In this document: piece after piece, positions 51,431 through 61,444 of the stretch | How the letters are laid out: every line of letters begins with the position of its first letter | Numbering within the stretch: position 1 is the stretch's first letter | DNA from: an uncultured Flavobacterium sp. | GTDB lineage: Bacteria > Bacteroidota > Bacteroidia > Flavobacteriales > Flavobacteriaceae | Direction of reading: 5' to 3' | Assembly: GCA_943912855.1 (NCBI GenBank) | Contig: CALTVC010000001.1 | Location: 62,001-126,000 of the forward strand | DNA length: 64,000 nt | Notes under the pieces: model-generated | The model's input: only the letters and a program-made list of their open reading frames with translations | What the model was told of the DNA's origin: nothing | The model's database searches: none | Made by a program: the position numbers and the translations under genes

Positions 51431-52285
51431 TTACCTCATTTCTTTATTCTGGATAAGATCAAGATAAAGGTTTACTTTATCTTTAAGCTCTTTCCTTGGC
51501 ACAATGAAATCAAGAAAACCGTGCTCCAATAAGAACTCCGCCGTCTGGAAACCTTCCGGCAGGTCTTTACCGGTAGTATCCTTAACCACACGTGGCCCTG
51601 CAAAGCCTATAAGCGCTCCCGGTTCCGCAATGTTCACATCGCCCAGCATAGCGTACGATGCAGTTGTACCACCCGTTGTAGGATCTGTACAAAGCGAAAT
51701 GTACGGCAGGCCTGCATCGGCAAGTTGCGCAAGTTTAGCACTGGTTTTGGCAAGCTGCATTAACGATGCCGCCGCTTCCATCATACGTGCACCACCCGAC
51801 TTAGAAATCATCATGAAAGGAAGCCTGTTCTTAATGGCATAATCTACGGCACGGGCTATTTTTTCGCCTACTACAGCCCCCATAGAACCGCCAATAAAAG
51901 CAAAGTCCATACAGGCTATAACTATGTCGCGACCTTTGCTTTTACCTACAGCAGTACGTACGGCATCTTTCAGCTTGGTTTTATCCATAGCATCTTTAAG
52001 CCTGTCACCATACTTCTTGGTATCTACAAATTTAAGGCTGTCCTTACTTGTAATGTCCTTATCAAGTTCGGTAAATTCATTATCATCAAAAAGGATCTGG
52101 AAGTATTCTTTACTACCTATCCTTACATGGTAGCCGTCTTCAGGGCTAACATAAAAATTCCTGGCCAGCTCATCGGCATCTACAATCTTTCCGGTGGGCG
52201 ATTTATACCAAAGCCCTTTAGGCACATCCCTCTTGTTTTCAGTAGGGGTTTGTATCCCTTTTTCCGTTCTTTTAAACCAAGCCAT
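51431..52285 (-). CDS. accD: Acetyl-CoA carboxylase carboxyltransferase, beta subunit
   Basis: A 284-aa AccD with the crotonase-type carboxyltransferase core (FIGGSMGAVVGEKIARA, KSGGARMMEAAASLMQ, DPTTGGTTASYAMLGDV, GFAGPRVV). It transfers the carboxyl group from biotin to acetyl-CoA, the first step of fatty-acid synthesis. The usual N-terminal four-Cys zinc ribbon is present as a fold position but without cysteines: WYKSPTGKIV and YVSPEDGYHVRI replace CxxC and CPxCG. Confidence 0.92.
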   Translation of the reverse strand: MAWFKRTEKGIQTPTENKRDVPKGLWYKSPTGKIVDADELARNFYVSPEDGYHVRIGSKEYFQILFDDNEFTELDKDITSKDSLKFVDTKKYGDRLKDAMDKTKLKDAVRTAVGKSKGRDIVIACMDFAFIGGSMGAVVGEKIARAVDYAIKNRLPFMMISKSGGARMMEAAASLMQLAKTSAKLAQLADAGLPYISLCTDPTTGGTTASYAMLGDVNIAEPGALIGFAGPRVVKDTTGKDLPEGFQTAEFLLEHGFLDFIVPRKELKDKVNLYLDLIQNKEMR

Positions 52286-52307
52286 ATTCTTCTTTTTGGT
52301 GAAAATA

Positions 52308-52370
52308 GTTGTTGGTTGCCGGTTTTTTGTTGCGGATAATCCAACAACTAAAAACCAACAACCAACAACA
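52308..52370. repeat. Word-like inverted repeat upstream of accD
   Basis: The arm 52308-52332 (gttgttggttg words) and arm 52341-52370 (ccaacaac words) are almost complementary with a short loop. They lie in the 91-bp gap between fbaA and accD on the minus strand. Confidence 0.55.
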
Positions 52371-52376
52371 GGTAAC

Positions 52377-53444
52377 TTATAGAGTATTTACGTTATTAAG
52401 GTCGGCAAATGCCTGCTCCAGCCTTTTGTTAAAGGTAGCCTCACCTTCACGAAGCCACTTACGTGGATCGTAGTGTTTTTTGTTTGGAGACTCAGGTCCG
52501 TCAGGGCTGCCTATCTGTGTTTTAAGGTAGTCTATTTTACCTACCATATAATCACGGATACCTTCTGTAAAGGCAAACTGAAGATCTGTATCAATGTTCA
52601 TTTTTATAACACCGTAAGAAATAGCTTCCCTGATTTCTTCTAGTGTAGAACCAGAACCACCGTGGAATACGAAGTCTACCGGGTTTTTCTCTGTGTTGAA
52701 TTTTTCTTCAACAAACGCCTGAGAATCTCTAAGGATGGTAGGAGTAAGTTTTACGTTACCCGGCTTGTATACACCGTGTACGTTACCAAAAGCGGCAGCT
52801 ACTGTAAACTTAGGCGATACTTTGCTAAGCTCTTCGTAAACGTGACCTACTTCTTCAGGCTGAGTATATAGTTTAGAAGTATCTACGTGGCTGTTATCCA
52901 CACCGTCTTCTTCACCACCTGTAATACCAAGTTCTATTTCAAGGGTCATACCCATTTTGCTCATCCTTTCAAGGTACTTAGCAGAAATCTCAAGGTTTTC
53001 TTCAAGAGGCTCCTCGCTAAGGTCTAGCATGTGCGAGCTGAAAAGTGGTTTTCCTGTTTCAGCAAAATGTTTTTCGCTGGCATCAAGAAGGCCATCTACC
53101 CATGGTAGCAGGTTTTTGGCGCAGTGGTCTGTATGAAGGATTACGGTAGCACCGTAAGCCTCTGCAAGTGTATGTACATGTTTGGCACCGGCAATAGCTC
53201 CAAGTATAGCAGCTTTTTGTCCGTCGTTGTTAAGGCCTTTACCAGCGTTAAATGCGGCACCACCGTTAGAGAACTGGATGATTACAGGAGCGTTTAGCTT
53301 AGCAGCAGTTTCAAGAACACCGTTAATTGTATCTGAACCTGTTACGTTTACTGCAGGAAGAGCAAAGCCTTTTTCCTTAGCTAACTTAAATATTTCCTGT
53401 ACCTGGTCTCCGGTGGCTACACCGGGCTTAATATTATGAGCCAT
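52377..53444 (-). CDS. fbaA: Fructose-bisphosphate aldolase, class II
   Basis: A 355-aa class II (zinc) aldolase. HTDHCAKNLLPWVDG holds the metal His residues, ELGITGGEEDGVDNS is the loop at the active site, and FHGGSGSTLEEI the phosphate-binding part. It cleaves fructose-1,6-bisphosphate in glycolysis or joins the trioses in gluconeogenesis. It stands alone before accD. Confidence 0.96.
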   Translation of the reverse strand: MAHNIKPGVATGDQVQEIFKLAKEKGFALPAVNVTGSDTINGVLETAAKLNAPVIIQFSNGGAAFNAGKGLNNDGQKAAILGAIAGAKHVHTLAEAYGATVILHTDHCAKNLLPWVDGLLDASEKHFAETGKPLFSSHMLDLSEEPLEENLEISAKYLERMSKMGMTLEIELGITGGEEDGVDNSHVDTSKLYTQPEEVGHVYEELSKVSPKFTVAAAFGNVHGVYKPGNVKLTPTILRDSQAFVEEKFNTEKNPVDFVFHGGSGSTLEEIREAISYGVIKMNIDTDLQFAFTEGIRDYMVGKIDYLKTQIGSPDGPESPNKKHYDPRKWLREGEATFNKRLEQAFADLNNVNTL

Positions 53445-53494
53445 CAGTTATTGAGTTTTTAAAATTACTTTCACAAAAATAGTATTATTCTGCA

Positions 53495-56050
53495 TTAGAA
53501 CGGATAATTAATACCAAAATTTAAAACCGACTTGCTGAAATTGTATCCTTTAAACCAGCGTTCGCCCTCTACCCTGCCCGGATCGTAGGTTTTAAATCCT
53601 AAATCTATCCTGAAGATAAAAAAGTTGAAATCGTACCTGAAGCCCGTTCCCGTACCTAAAGCAAGGTCGCGCAGGGAACTTAATCCATTAAAGGTATATG
53701 CAGGGTCGGTTTCGTCATCAAATACGTTCCAGATATTTCCGAGGTCGCCAAAAATGGCACCGTTCAATTTGCCAAAAATATTGTATCGAAGCTCCGTACT
53801 GAAGGCAATCTTCATGTTGGCTTCATTAAAGTCGTTAATACTGCCGCTACGCCCGGGGCCCAGGCCGTAGCTTTGCCATGCGCGGTTGTCGTTACTACCC
53901 CCAGCAAAGTAGCTTCGGGTGAACGGAATAGATGATGAGTTACCATAAGGCACGGCTATCCCGAAAAATGCCCTCATAGCAAGCACACGCCTGCGGTGCA
54001 AATCCCAGTGTTTTATAAAATCTGTTTCCCCTTTAAGGTATTGCGAATACTGCACATCAAAGAAGGTACGCCTACCCTCCGGAACATCCTTGTTCTCTGT
54101 CATCATAGGCGCTATCAGACTTAACAGCGCACCTGAGCTTTCTCCTTTAATTTTAAAGTTATAAAAGTTATTATCGGCTATACCATCTTGCGTACTTATG
54201 GTATAGGTAAAATTGCTACTCCATATCAGGTTGTTTTCTGTAAGACGGCGACGGCGTTCTTCCAGCCTGCGCACCTCATTTACATCGCCATTAGAAAGCG
54301 TAGCACCTGTATTACCAGCAGCTACGTCATTTATGAAGGCATATACTCCACCACCCGAAAGATTATGATTCTCATCAAAATACCCTTCCGTAACATCAGG
54401 ATAAGAATTAGCTATATCATTCAGCCTGCTGTACGATGAACGGTATACATTAAAATAATTGCCCGCGTTTACATTACGAATGTACTGCAGGTTCCAAAGG
54501 TCATATTTAGCAGTACGTCCACGACCGGGATTCCAGTTATAGCTAAGAATACCCGTAAGATTTTCTTTATCAAGACCAATATTTTTTTGCCTTCCCACAC
54601 CCACACTCACCAAAGTACTCGGAAGCATCTCTTTAGGAATGATACTTTCTGTTTTAACAGGGAACCACACACGTGGTATGGACAGCTTAGCATCGGCACC
54701 ATACTCAAGGATATTAAAAAACGCCCTGTCTTGTATGGAATTATCTTTAGACGAACCTATGTTTCCACGTACACTAAGATCGAGCGTTTCTGCTCCCCTG
54801 AAAATATTTCGAAACGTATACCCCAAACTCCCCTGAATACCAAAATCCTGGATACTGTTATGATTGAAGTCGGCTGCTACATTAAATCTGAAGTTCTTCC
54901 TCGGGTTCAGTTTTATTTTAGCAATGAGCGATGTACCTGTACTATCTTTTTTATCCTCCTCATAATTTATAAGTATGGGCGATGAAAATATCTTCAGGTT
55001 AGTAAGATAGCGCGAAGTCCTGGTACGGCGGATGTCTGAGTATGTACTGCCGGGCGTAACAAATATAGGATCTGTAAGAGCACGTGGTTTATAGCGAAGC
55101 CTACCGTTTGTGAGTATGGTAAACCCATTATAGTTAATACTATCTACAGTAGCACTGGGCTCGTAAGGGTTATTTACCTGAATTTCTACCTTACTTATTT
55201 TATAAATTTTAAACGGACGCACGTAAATAGAATCCTGTCCGCGTACGTTTTCATTATCTACAATCAAATCTACATTTGCCTTATAATCTGTATTGACCGT
55301 ATCTATAGAATAGCGGATATAAGTAGGATCAAACTTATAGACCCCGTGATTACGATAGTAATTAGAAATACGTTCGCGTTCGGCAGCAAAATCAGATTCT
55401 TTGTATTGTTTGCCTTTTTTAAGCACCGTTTCAGCTTTACTCCTGCGGTACAGCGTATCTAGCATGGGGGTTTGTATACTAGTCTTAATAGAATCTACAA
55501 TATAAGGCTTCCCCGTAATAACATCGTATTTTACAACGGCACGTTTACCCGTAAGAGTATCTATGCTATAATTTGTTTTGGCACGAAAATATCCTTGCTT
55601 GTAGTAGTAAGCATACAACCTGTTTCTTGATTTCTTAACCCTGTTCAGGTCTACGATTACAGGTGGTTCCCCTGTTTTTTTAAGAAATTCACTAAAGCCT
55701 TCCACTACAAAAGAGTGCCCAAGGCGGTCTACCTGTTTCTCACTTAAAGCTGCAGTTAAAAACTTATGCCTGCCCGGATGACGCTCCAGCCATTTGTGGT
55801 ATAATGAATCAGGATTGGTTTTGGCAAGATTATACATATGTAACCTCAGGTGAATTCCAAGTATATTAGAATTCTCCTGTTGATACAGTTGCAGCTGATG
55901 TTCTTCGTCGTTTTTCTTTTCTCCGTTAACGGTAATCTCGTTACGTTCTAAAAGCTGTTTACCCTCAGGCACCCGCTTTGTTAGGTCGCACGAAACAACG
56001 AATGCTGCCAGTAATGTAAATAGTGTTATTTTTGTCGCTATATTTCTCAA
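53495..56050 (-). CDS. tamL: TamL-type BamA/TamA outer membrane assembly lipoprotein
   Basis: An 851-aa protein of the BamA/TamA superfamily. A lipobox (VVSCDLTKRVPEG) near residue 21 makes it a lipoprotein, the feature that marks Bacteroidetes TamL. POTRA-like domains (about 30-330) precede a 16-strand barrel with the typical RSYFAGGSNDNRAWQSYGLGPG and the last strand. It probably helps insert outer membrane proteins or move lipids with TamB. Divergent from the rRNA methyltransferase gene. Confidence 0.85.
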   Translation of the reverse strand: MRNIATKITLFTLLAAFVVSCDLTKRVPEGKQLLERNEITVNGEKKNDEEHQLQLYQQENSNILGIHLRLHMYNLAKTNPDSLYHKWLERHPGRHKFLTAALSEKQVDRLGHSFVVEGFSEFLKKTGEPPVIVDLNRVKKSRNRLYAYYYKQGYFRAKTNYSIDTLTGKRAVVKYDVITGKPYIVDSIKTSIQTPMLDTLYRRSKAETVLKKGKQYKESDFAAERERISNYYRNHGVYKFDPTYIRYSIDTVNTDYKANVDLIVDNENVRGQDSIYVRPFKIYKISKVEIQVNNPYEPSATVDSINYNGFTILTNGRLRYKPRALTDPIFVTPGSTYSDIRRTRTSRYLTNLKIFSSPILINYEEDKKDSTGTSLIAKIKLNPRKNFRFNVAADFNHNSIQDFGIQGSLGYTFRNIFRGAETLDLSVRGNIGSSKDNSIQDRAFFNILEYGADAKLSIPRVWFPVKTESIIPKEMLPSTLVSVGVGRQKNIGLDKENLTGILSYNWNPGRGRTAKYDLWNLQYIRNVNAGNYFNVYRSSYSRLNDIANSYPDVTEGYFDENHNLSGGGVYAFINDVAAGNTGATLSNGDVNEVRRLEERRRRLTENNLIWSSNFTYTISTQDGIADNNFYNFKIKGESSGALLSLIAPMMTENKDVPEGRRTFFDVQYSQYLKGETDFIKHWDLHRRRVLAMRAFFGIAVPYGNSSSIPFTRSYFAGGSNDNRAWQSYGLGPGRSGSINDFNEANMKIAFSTELRYNIFGKLNGAIFGDLGNIWNVFDDETDPAYTFNGLSSLRDLALGTGTGFRYDFNFFIFRIDLGFKTYDPGRVEGERWFKGYNFSKSVLNFGINYPF

Positions 56051-56089
56051 AACGGTACTGCCGAAACTAAAGTCAAAAATACATTTTTT

Positions 56090-56815
56090 ATGCTAAGTAA
56101 AAGCCAAATAAAGTTAATAACGGGATTACAGCAAAAAAAATACCGTAAACAGCATAAAATGTTTTTTGCAGAAGGTATTAAGGTGGTTGAAGAACTGCTG
56201 AATTCGCCATTATCCCTGGTGCATTTATATAGCGAACCGGGCTATTTTAAAAATATTCCGGCAGATAAATACACAGAGGTTACCGAAGCAGAACTAAAAA
56301 AAATCAGTGTGTTAACCACAGCCCAGCATTGCCTGGCGTTGTTTGAAATTCCTGAAGATACTGTTATCATAAAAAACGGACTCGTTGTAGCATTAGATGA
56401 CGTGCGAGACCCGGGCAACCTGGGCACTATCATACGCCTGTGCGACTGGTTCGGGATAGAAACACTTGTATGCTCTGAACAATGTGTAGATGTATACAAC
56501 CCAAAAGTGGTACAGGCCACTATGGGCAGCATTACAAGGGTAAATGTAGCGTATACGGATTTACAACAGTATCTTAGCGAAACGCCACTACCTATATTCG
56601 GCACGTTTATGGACGGAGAGAATATTTACAAAGAAAGCCTTCCGGCAGAAGGCATAATAGTACTAGGCAACGAGGCCAACGGAATTTCTGAAACTATAGA
56701 AAAACTATGCAGTCATCGTCTGGCCATTCCACGTTTCGGAAAACTACAACAAACAGAAAGTCTTAACGTAGCTACCGCCACCGCAATAATACTCAGTGAA
56801 TTCAGGCGCGAGTAA
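56090..56815 (+). CDS. SpoU/TrmH-family RNA 2'-O-methyltransferase
   Basis: A 241-aa methyltransferase with the SPOUT signature motifs: VALDDVRDPGNLGTIIRLCDWF (motif 1), VLGNEANGIS (motif 2) and IPRFGKLQQTESLNVATATAI (motif 3). The N-terminal part resembles substrate-binding domains of 23S rRNA methyltransferases. Exact target nucleotide not known. Confidence 0.88.
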   Translation: MLSKSQIKLITGLQQKKYRKQHKMFFAEGIKVVEELLNSPLSLVHLYSEPGYFKNIPADKYTEVTEAELKKISVLTTAQHCLALFEIPEDTVIIKNGLVVALDDVRDPGNLGTIIRLCDWFGIETLVCSEQCVDVYNPKVVQATMGSITRVNVAYTDLQQYLSETPLPIFGTFMDGENIYKESLPAEGIIVLGNEANGISETIEKLCSHRLAIPRFGKLQQTESLNVATATAIILSEFRRE

Positions 56816-56821
56816 GGCAAA

Positions 56822-56903
56822 CCACTAATTTCACCAATTATCACAAATTCAAAATACACTCTGTACTAAAATACAGTTTGGTGGAAATTCGTGTAATTCG
56901 TGG
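56822..56903. repeat. Word-like inverted repeat after the rRNA methyltransferase
   Basis: CCACTAATTTCACCAATT... (56822-56850) pairs imperfectly with GGTGGAAATTCGTGTAATTC... (56880-56903), in the gap between convergent methyltransferase and porT genes. Confidence 0.5.
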
Positions 56904-56917
56904 CAAAAAGCAAAAAA

Positions 56918-57634
56918 CTAGTGGAACGCGAAGTTTACAAATACGCCACGGGTTTTCATACTGGCTATGTTACCAGTATAAGGACTGTTCGGGTCGTTAT
57001 CACGAACAAGCTCGTCGTCAAAACTAAACACCCCACGGATAGATGGTGAAAACTTAAAGTATTCAAAATAAATATCTATACCGGCACCTATTTCCCAGTT
57101 GTTTGTCCAGGTCTTCATACGGAAACGATCGCCTGTAATGTTATCATCCTTTACTTTTTCCTGGGCATCAAAGTTCAGCGTGCGCGATACACCTCCTATA
57201 AGGTATGGCTTTATGTTGCCTGTACGTACCGCTGAAAACTTAAGCAACAACGGAAAATGTATGTATGTAGATTTAACTTCCCTTAACCTATCAAACGAAG
57301 TGGTTAAACGAGGATCATCCCAGGTAAGGTTACGCTGCGTATACGATAGTCCCGGCTCAAAACGAATATCAAAATACTCGTTAAGGCGCAAGTTACCTAT
57401 AAGCCCCACGTTAAAACCTGTAGTGGTTTTCACCTTAATATCTTTAGTAGGCGGGGTTTTGTAGGTTATTTTAAAATCATAACTATTAAAACCCAGGTAA
57501 TATCCCCAATGCGTACGTTGCTTATCAAAATTTTCCAGGTTAACAATAGGGTCTTTACCAAACACCCTTGTACCAAGCTGGGCGTAAGAAACAAGCCCTG
57601 CAAACAGGAATATGTATACTAAAAACTTCTTCAT
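56918..57634 (-). CDS. porT: Type IX secretion protein PorT
   Basis: The start at 57634 gives 238 aa with a signal peptide (LFAGLVSYAQ) and a small outer membrane barrel. HWGYYLGFNSYDFKI near 40 and FEPGLSYTQRNL then FPLLLKFSAVR are typical of PorT. It is needed for type IX secretion of gliding adhesins and enzymes. It lies just downstream of ubiE with a 1-bp gap, the usual Flavobacteria arrangement. Confidence 0.88.
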   Translation of the reverse strand: MKKFLVYIFLFAGLVSYAQLGTRVFGKDPIVNLENFDKQRTHWGYYLGFNSYDFKITYKTPPTKDIKVKTTTGFNVGLIGNLRLNEYFDIRFEPGLSYTQRNLTWDDPRLTTSFDRLREVKSTYIHFPLLLKFSAVRTGNIKPYLIGGVSRTLNFDAQEKVKDDNITGDRFRMKTWTNNWEIGAGIDIYFEYFKFSPSIRGVFSFDDELVRDNDPNSPYTGNIASMKTRGVFVNFAFH

Positions 57635-57635
57635 T

Positions 57636-58367
57636 TTATTGTTTTGAAGCGGTATAGATGGTAGCCACACCCATAGTTTGCGGCAAATGCTTCACCTCTA
57701 TAAACCCAGTTTTACGTAAAATATTGTTTAGCTTTTCGCCAAAAGGAAAAACCGAAGCCGATTCGGCAAGATAAGAGTATGCGCTTCCCTCCTTGCTAAA
57801 CAGCCTGCCTACAAGAGGTAATATTACCTTCATATGAAAAGCATAACCCTGCTTGAACGGAAACTTAGTAGGCACGGAGGTTTCAAGTATTACGAAAACA
57901 CCACCCGGTTTAAGTACACGAAGTATTTCAGCGAAGCCTTTTTCCAGGGTTTCGAAATTACGTATACCAAAAGCTACCGTAATAGCATCAAAGGTATTAT
58001 CTTCAAAAGGAAGGTTTTCGCTATCACCATATTGCAGGGTAATGCGGTCGCTCAGTCCTTTCTCGGCAACTTTTTTGCGCCCCACTTCCATCATGCCTTC
58101 ACTTATGTCGGCACCAATGATTTTAGGAGCATTTGTTTCGGCCATTAAAATAGCCAGGTCGCCCGTGCCTGTAGCAATGTCCAGTATGGTTTGCGGATTT
58201 TTGGCAGAAACCAGTTTAAGTACTTTCTTGCGCCATTTTATATCAATACCAAACGATATTACACGGTTAAGACCATCGTAATTACCGCTTATGTTATCAA
58301 ACATCTGGGCTACCTGTTCTTTCTTACCAAGCCCTGAATCTTTATAGGGAGTTACTTGCTGACTCAT
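57636..58367 (-). CDS. ubiE: Demethylmenaquinone methyltransferase (UbiE/MenG)
   Basis: A 243-aa AdoMet methyltransferase. FDNISGNYDGLNRVISFGID, DIATGTGDLAI, GADISEGM and LQYGDSENLPF are the family motifs. It methylates demethylmenaquinone, the last step of menaquinone synthesis in respiration. PorT is encoded directly downstream. Confidence 0.95.
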   Translation of the reverse strand: MSQQVTPYKDSGLGKKEQVAQMFDNISGNYDGLNRVISFGIDIKWRKKVLKLVSAKNPQTILDIATGTGDLAILMAETNAPKIIGADISEGMMEVGRKKVAEKGLSDRITLQYGDSENLPFEDNTFDAITVAFGIRNFETLEKGFAEILRVLKPGGVFVILETSVPTKFPFKQGYAFHMKVILPLVGRLFSKEGSAYSYLAESASVFPFGEKLNNILRKTGFIEVKHLPQTMGVATIYTASKQ

Positions 58368-58434
58368 TATATGTATTTACGAAACAAAGATACAGTAAGT
58401 TTTTTTAATCAGGGGATTTCAGAAAAAACAACTT

Positions 58435-59685
58435 TTACATTCCCGTCCTAATAGCCTCCACCGGATCTAACCTCGAAGCAGACAACGCCGGAATAATACC
58501 CGATATAAGACCAATAGCTATAGACAGCCCTGAACCTATAAGGATATTCCCAAAGCTAAGCACAAAATCAAACTCAAGCGCTTTGGTTAATATCATTGTA
58601 GCGCCCCACACCATAAGTATACCTATGATACCGCCAAGCAACGATAGTATTACCGCTTCAAATAAGAACTGCATCAGTATAAAACGGCTTTTGGCTCCAA
58701 GTGATTTTTGTATACCTATTATATTGGTACGCTCTTTTACAGATACGAACATAATATTAGCTATACCAAAACCACCTACCAGAAGTGAGAAACCGGCAAT
58801 AACCCAACCTACAAGATTCATAATACCTATAATATTATCAATCATATCTGTAAACGCCGAGAGGATATCTATCATAAAGTTATCATCTTGCCCTGCTTTA
58901 AGACCGCGGATGTTTCGCATTTTTTGTATCACTTCAGCTTTACACTCTTCAGAGTCAGTTCCTGCTTTAGGCTTAATAATTATTATAGGTGTCATAAAAT
59001 CATTATGGTCACCATACATATTACGCAATGCATTAACCGGAATAATTACGGCAGCATCATTGCTCATCCCCATCATACCGGCTCCCTGCTTTTCCAGAAC
59101 ACCTATAACAGTAAAACGCTTACCATAAAGCTTCACCTTTTTCTCAAGTGGGTCGTTATCTCCAAAAAGCGTTTGCGCGGTTTCGTAACCTAACACTAGA
59201 ACATTAGAACCCGAATTAGATTCGGCCTCGCTATAAAAACGACCTTTAGAGAGTTTTTCATTCTGCACTTCCATAAACTCATAAGACACAGGAACTACGT
59301 TTACACCTGTAGCTGACTTCTCCTCATAACGTATGGTTTCGCTTTTTGTAAAAATCTGGAACACGAGTGCCTGCGCCGTATGTAGGTTATCTTTAAGATA
59401 CTGATATTCTTCATAGCTCACATCCGGAAAGTAATCCATTTTCCAGCGCGGTATGTTTGTTGGCGCAAACGAAAAACGTTTCAGGTACATAGTATTCTTG
59501 TCTACGCTACTCAGGTCTTTTTTAATTTTCTGGTCCAGCGAGTCTACCGCAGCAAGCACTGCAATGATAGAAAATATGCCTATGGTAACACCAAGCAACG
59601 ACAAAAACGTACGTAGCTTATTATTCGTAAGGGAGTTCATAGCAAAAGAAAAGCTCTCCCTGAGCAGGCGGAGGTATAGTAGCAT
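58435..59685 (-). CDS. MacB/FtsX-type ABC transporter permease
   Basis: A 416-aa protein with an N-terminal span (LRTFLSLLGVTIGIFSIIAVLAAV), a large extracytoplasmic domain and three C-terminal FtsX-like spans, ending DPVEAIRTGM. It is the permease half of a MacB- or LolC-like export system. No ATPase partner gene is adjacent. Confidence 0.86.
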   Translation of the reverse strand: MLLYLRLLRESFSFAMNSLTNNKLRTFLSLLGVTIGIFSIIAVLAAVDSLDQKIKKDLSSVDKNTMYLKRFSFAPTNIPRWKMDYFPDVSYEEYQYLKDNLHTAQALVFQIFTKSETIRYEEKSATGVNVVPVSYEFMEVQNEKLSKGRFYSEAESNSGSNVLVLGYETAQTLFGDNDPLEKKVKLYGKRFTVIGVLEKQGAGMMGMSNDAAVIIPVNALRNMYGDHNDFMTPIIIIKPKAGTDSEECKAEVIQKMRNIRGLKAGQDDNFMIDILSAFTDMIDNIIGIMNLVGWVIAGFSLLVGGFGIANIMFVSVKERTNIIGIQKSLGAKSRFILMQFLFEAVILSLLGGIIGILMVWGATMILTKALEFDFVLSFGNILIGSGLSIAIGLISGIIPALSASRLDPVEAIRTGM

Positions 59686-59786
59686 GATGATATGGTATTG
59701 TCAAGTGTAAAATTGAGCATTTTTTTACAACCATAAAACTCTGAGGTTATTTTTTTTCGGATAATAAAAATTTAAGGTAAACGCGT

Positions 59787-59818
59787 ATTGAATGTTACGG
59801 GTACAAATACTACCTTTG
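59787..59818 (+). promoter_or_regulatory. Promoter of purH
   Basis: ATTG (59787-59790), a 20-nt spacer and TACCTTTG (59811-59818) match the Bacteroidetes promoter. The purH start follows 36 bp later, with no riboswitch visible. Confidence 0.7.
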
Positions 59819-59853
59819 CGCCTTCAATAAACACACAACTAAACACGTAATAA

Positions 59854-61380
59854 ATGAGTACTGTTAAAACCATTTCTTCTGCCCTGATTTCGGTATTTTA
59901 CAAAGATGGCTTAGAGCCTATTGTACGCAAGCTGCACGAAAACAACGTAACGCTTTATTCTACCGGCGGCACTGAGCAATTTATTAAAGAGCTTGGCATA
60001 CCCGTAGTGGCGGTTGAAGATGTAACTTCTTACCCTTCAATACTTGGCGGACGCGTAAAAACCCTGCACCCTAAAGTTTTTGGTGGCATACTTAACCGCC
60101 AGGACAACGAGCAGGACGTGGCACAAATGCAGGAATTTGACATACCGCAGATAGACCTGGTTATTGTAGACCTTTACCCTTTTGAAAAAACAGTAGCTTC
60201 GGGTGCTCCTGAAGCTGACATTATAGAAAAAATAGACATAGGTGGCATATCACTTATCCGCGCTGCAGCCAAAAACTTTAAGGACACTGTTATCATAGCA
60301 TCAGTAGACGACTATGCTTCATTCCTTAACGTGTACACTGCTAACAATGGCGGTACAACGCTGGAAGAGCGCAGGCTGTTTGCTACAAAGGCATTCCACG
60401 TATCAAGCAACTACGATACTGCCATCTTCAACTACTTTAATACAGACGAAACGTATTATAAAGCAAGTGTTGCCGGTGGCGAAGTACTTCGTTACGGTGA
60501 AAACCCGCACCAAAAAGGTTACTTCTTCGGAGGGCTTGACGAAATGTTTACAAAACTTCACGGCAAGGAACTTTCATACAACAACCTGCTAGACGTAGAT
60601 GCTGCTGTTAACCTTATAGATGAGTTTAAGAACGACAACCCTACGTTTGCCATCCTTAAACACAATAACGCCTGTGGTCTTGCTACCCGCGAAACGGTAA
60701 AAGACGCTTACCTTGCCGCTCTTGCTGCCGATCCTACATCTGCTTTTGGCGGTGTACTTATAAGCAACACTAAAATAGACAAGGTTGCTGCCGAAGAAAT
60801 AAACAAATTGTTCTGCGAAGTGGTAATAGCTCCGTCTTATGACGATGATGCCGTAGCTATACTACAAGAAAAAAAGAACAGAATTATACTTATCCAGAAT
60901 GATGTTACCTTACCTGAAAAACAGGTTCGTACATGTCTTAACGGTGTTTTAGTTCAGGATAAAGACAATATTACAGACAATAAAGAGCTGTTAAAGACCG
61001 TTACGGTAACATCACCTTCTACGCAGGAAATCGACGACCTGCTGTTTGCTTCAAAAATTTGTAAGCACACTAAATCAAACACTATCGTTTTTGCAAAAGA
61101 CGGACAGCTTATAGCCAGCGGTACCGGCCAAACCAGCCGTGTAGATGCCCTGAAGCAGGCCGTAGAGAAAGCACATTCATTTGGCTTTAGCCTTGAAGGA
61201 GCTGTTATGGCAAGCGACGCGTTCTTCCCGTTCCCTGACTGCGTGGAGCTGGCAAAAAATGCCGGAATTACATCAGTTATTCAGCCGGGCGGATCGATAA
61301 AAGACGAACTAAGTATTAATTATTGTAACGAAAACGGCGTTAGCATGGTATTTACAGGCGTGCGTCATTTCAAACATTAA
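59854..61380 (+). CDS. purH: Bifunctional AICAR formyltransferase/IMP cyclohydrolase
   Basis: A 508-aa PurH. The N-terminal cyclohydrolase domain has STGGTEQFIKELG and GGRVKTLHPKVFGGIL. The C-terminal transformylase has LRYGENPHQKGYFF, LKHNNACGLA, PTSAFGGVLISN, ASDAFFPFPD and IQPGGSIKDE. It performs the last two steps of purine synthesis, using formyl-THF. It precedes mreB by 64 bp, which carries its own promoter. Confidence 0.97.
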   Translation: MSTVKTISSALISVFYKDGLEPIVRKLHENNVTLYSTGGTEQFIKELGIPVVAVEDVTSYPSILGGRVKTLHPKVFGGILNRQDNEQDVAQMQEFDIPQIDLVIVDLYPFEKTVASGAPEADIIEKIDIGGISLIRAAAKNFKDTVIIASVDDYASFLNVYTANNGGTTLEERRLFATKAFHVSSNYDTAIFNYFNTDETYYKASVAGGEVLRYGENPHQKGYFFGGLDEMFTKLHGKELSYNNLLDVDAAVNLIDEFKNDNPTFAILKHNNACGLATRETVKDAYLAALAADPTSAFGGVLISNTKIDKVAAEEINKLFCEVVIAPSYDDDAVAILQEKKNRIILIQNDVTLPEKQVRTCLNGVLVQDKDNITDNKELLKTVTVTSPSTQEIDDLLFASKICKHTKSNTIVFAKDGQLIASGTGQTSRVDALKQAVEKAHSFGFSLEGAVMASDAFFPFPDCVELAKNAGITSVIQPGGSIKDELSINYCNENGVSMVFTGVRHFKH

Positions 61381-61386
61381 TTTTAT

Positions 61387-61394
61387 TACTTTTG
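61387..61394 (+). promoter_or_regulatory. Probable -7 element of the mreB operon
   Basis: TACTTTTG, 50 bp before mreB and just after the purH stop, fits TAnnTTTG. No strong -33 element is visible, so the mre operon may also be read from purH. Confidence 0.5.
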
Positions 61395-61444
61395 TAGGCT
61401 TGAATTAAACAAACATATATAATACCTAAAACCCGGAGTACAGT

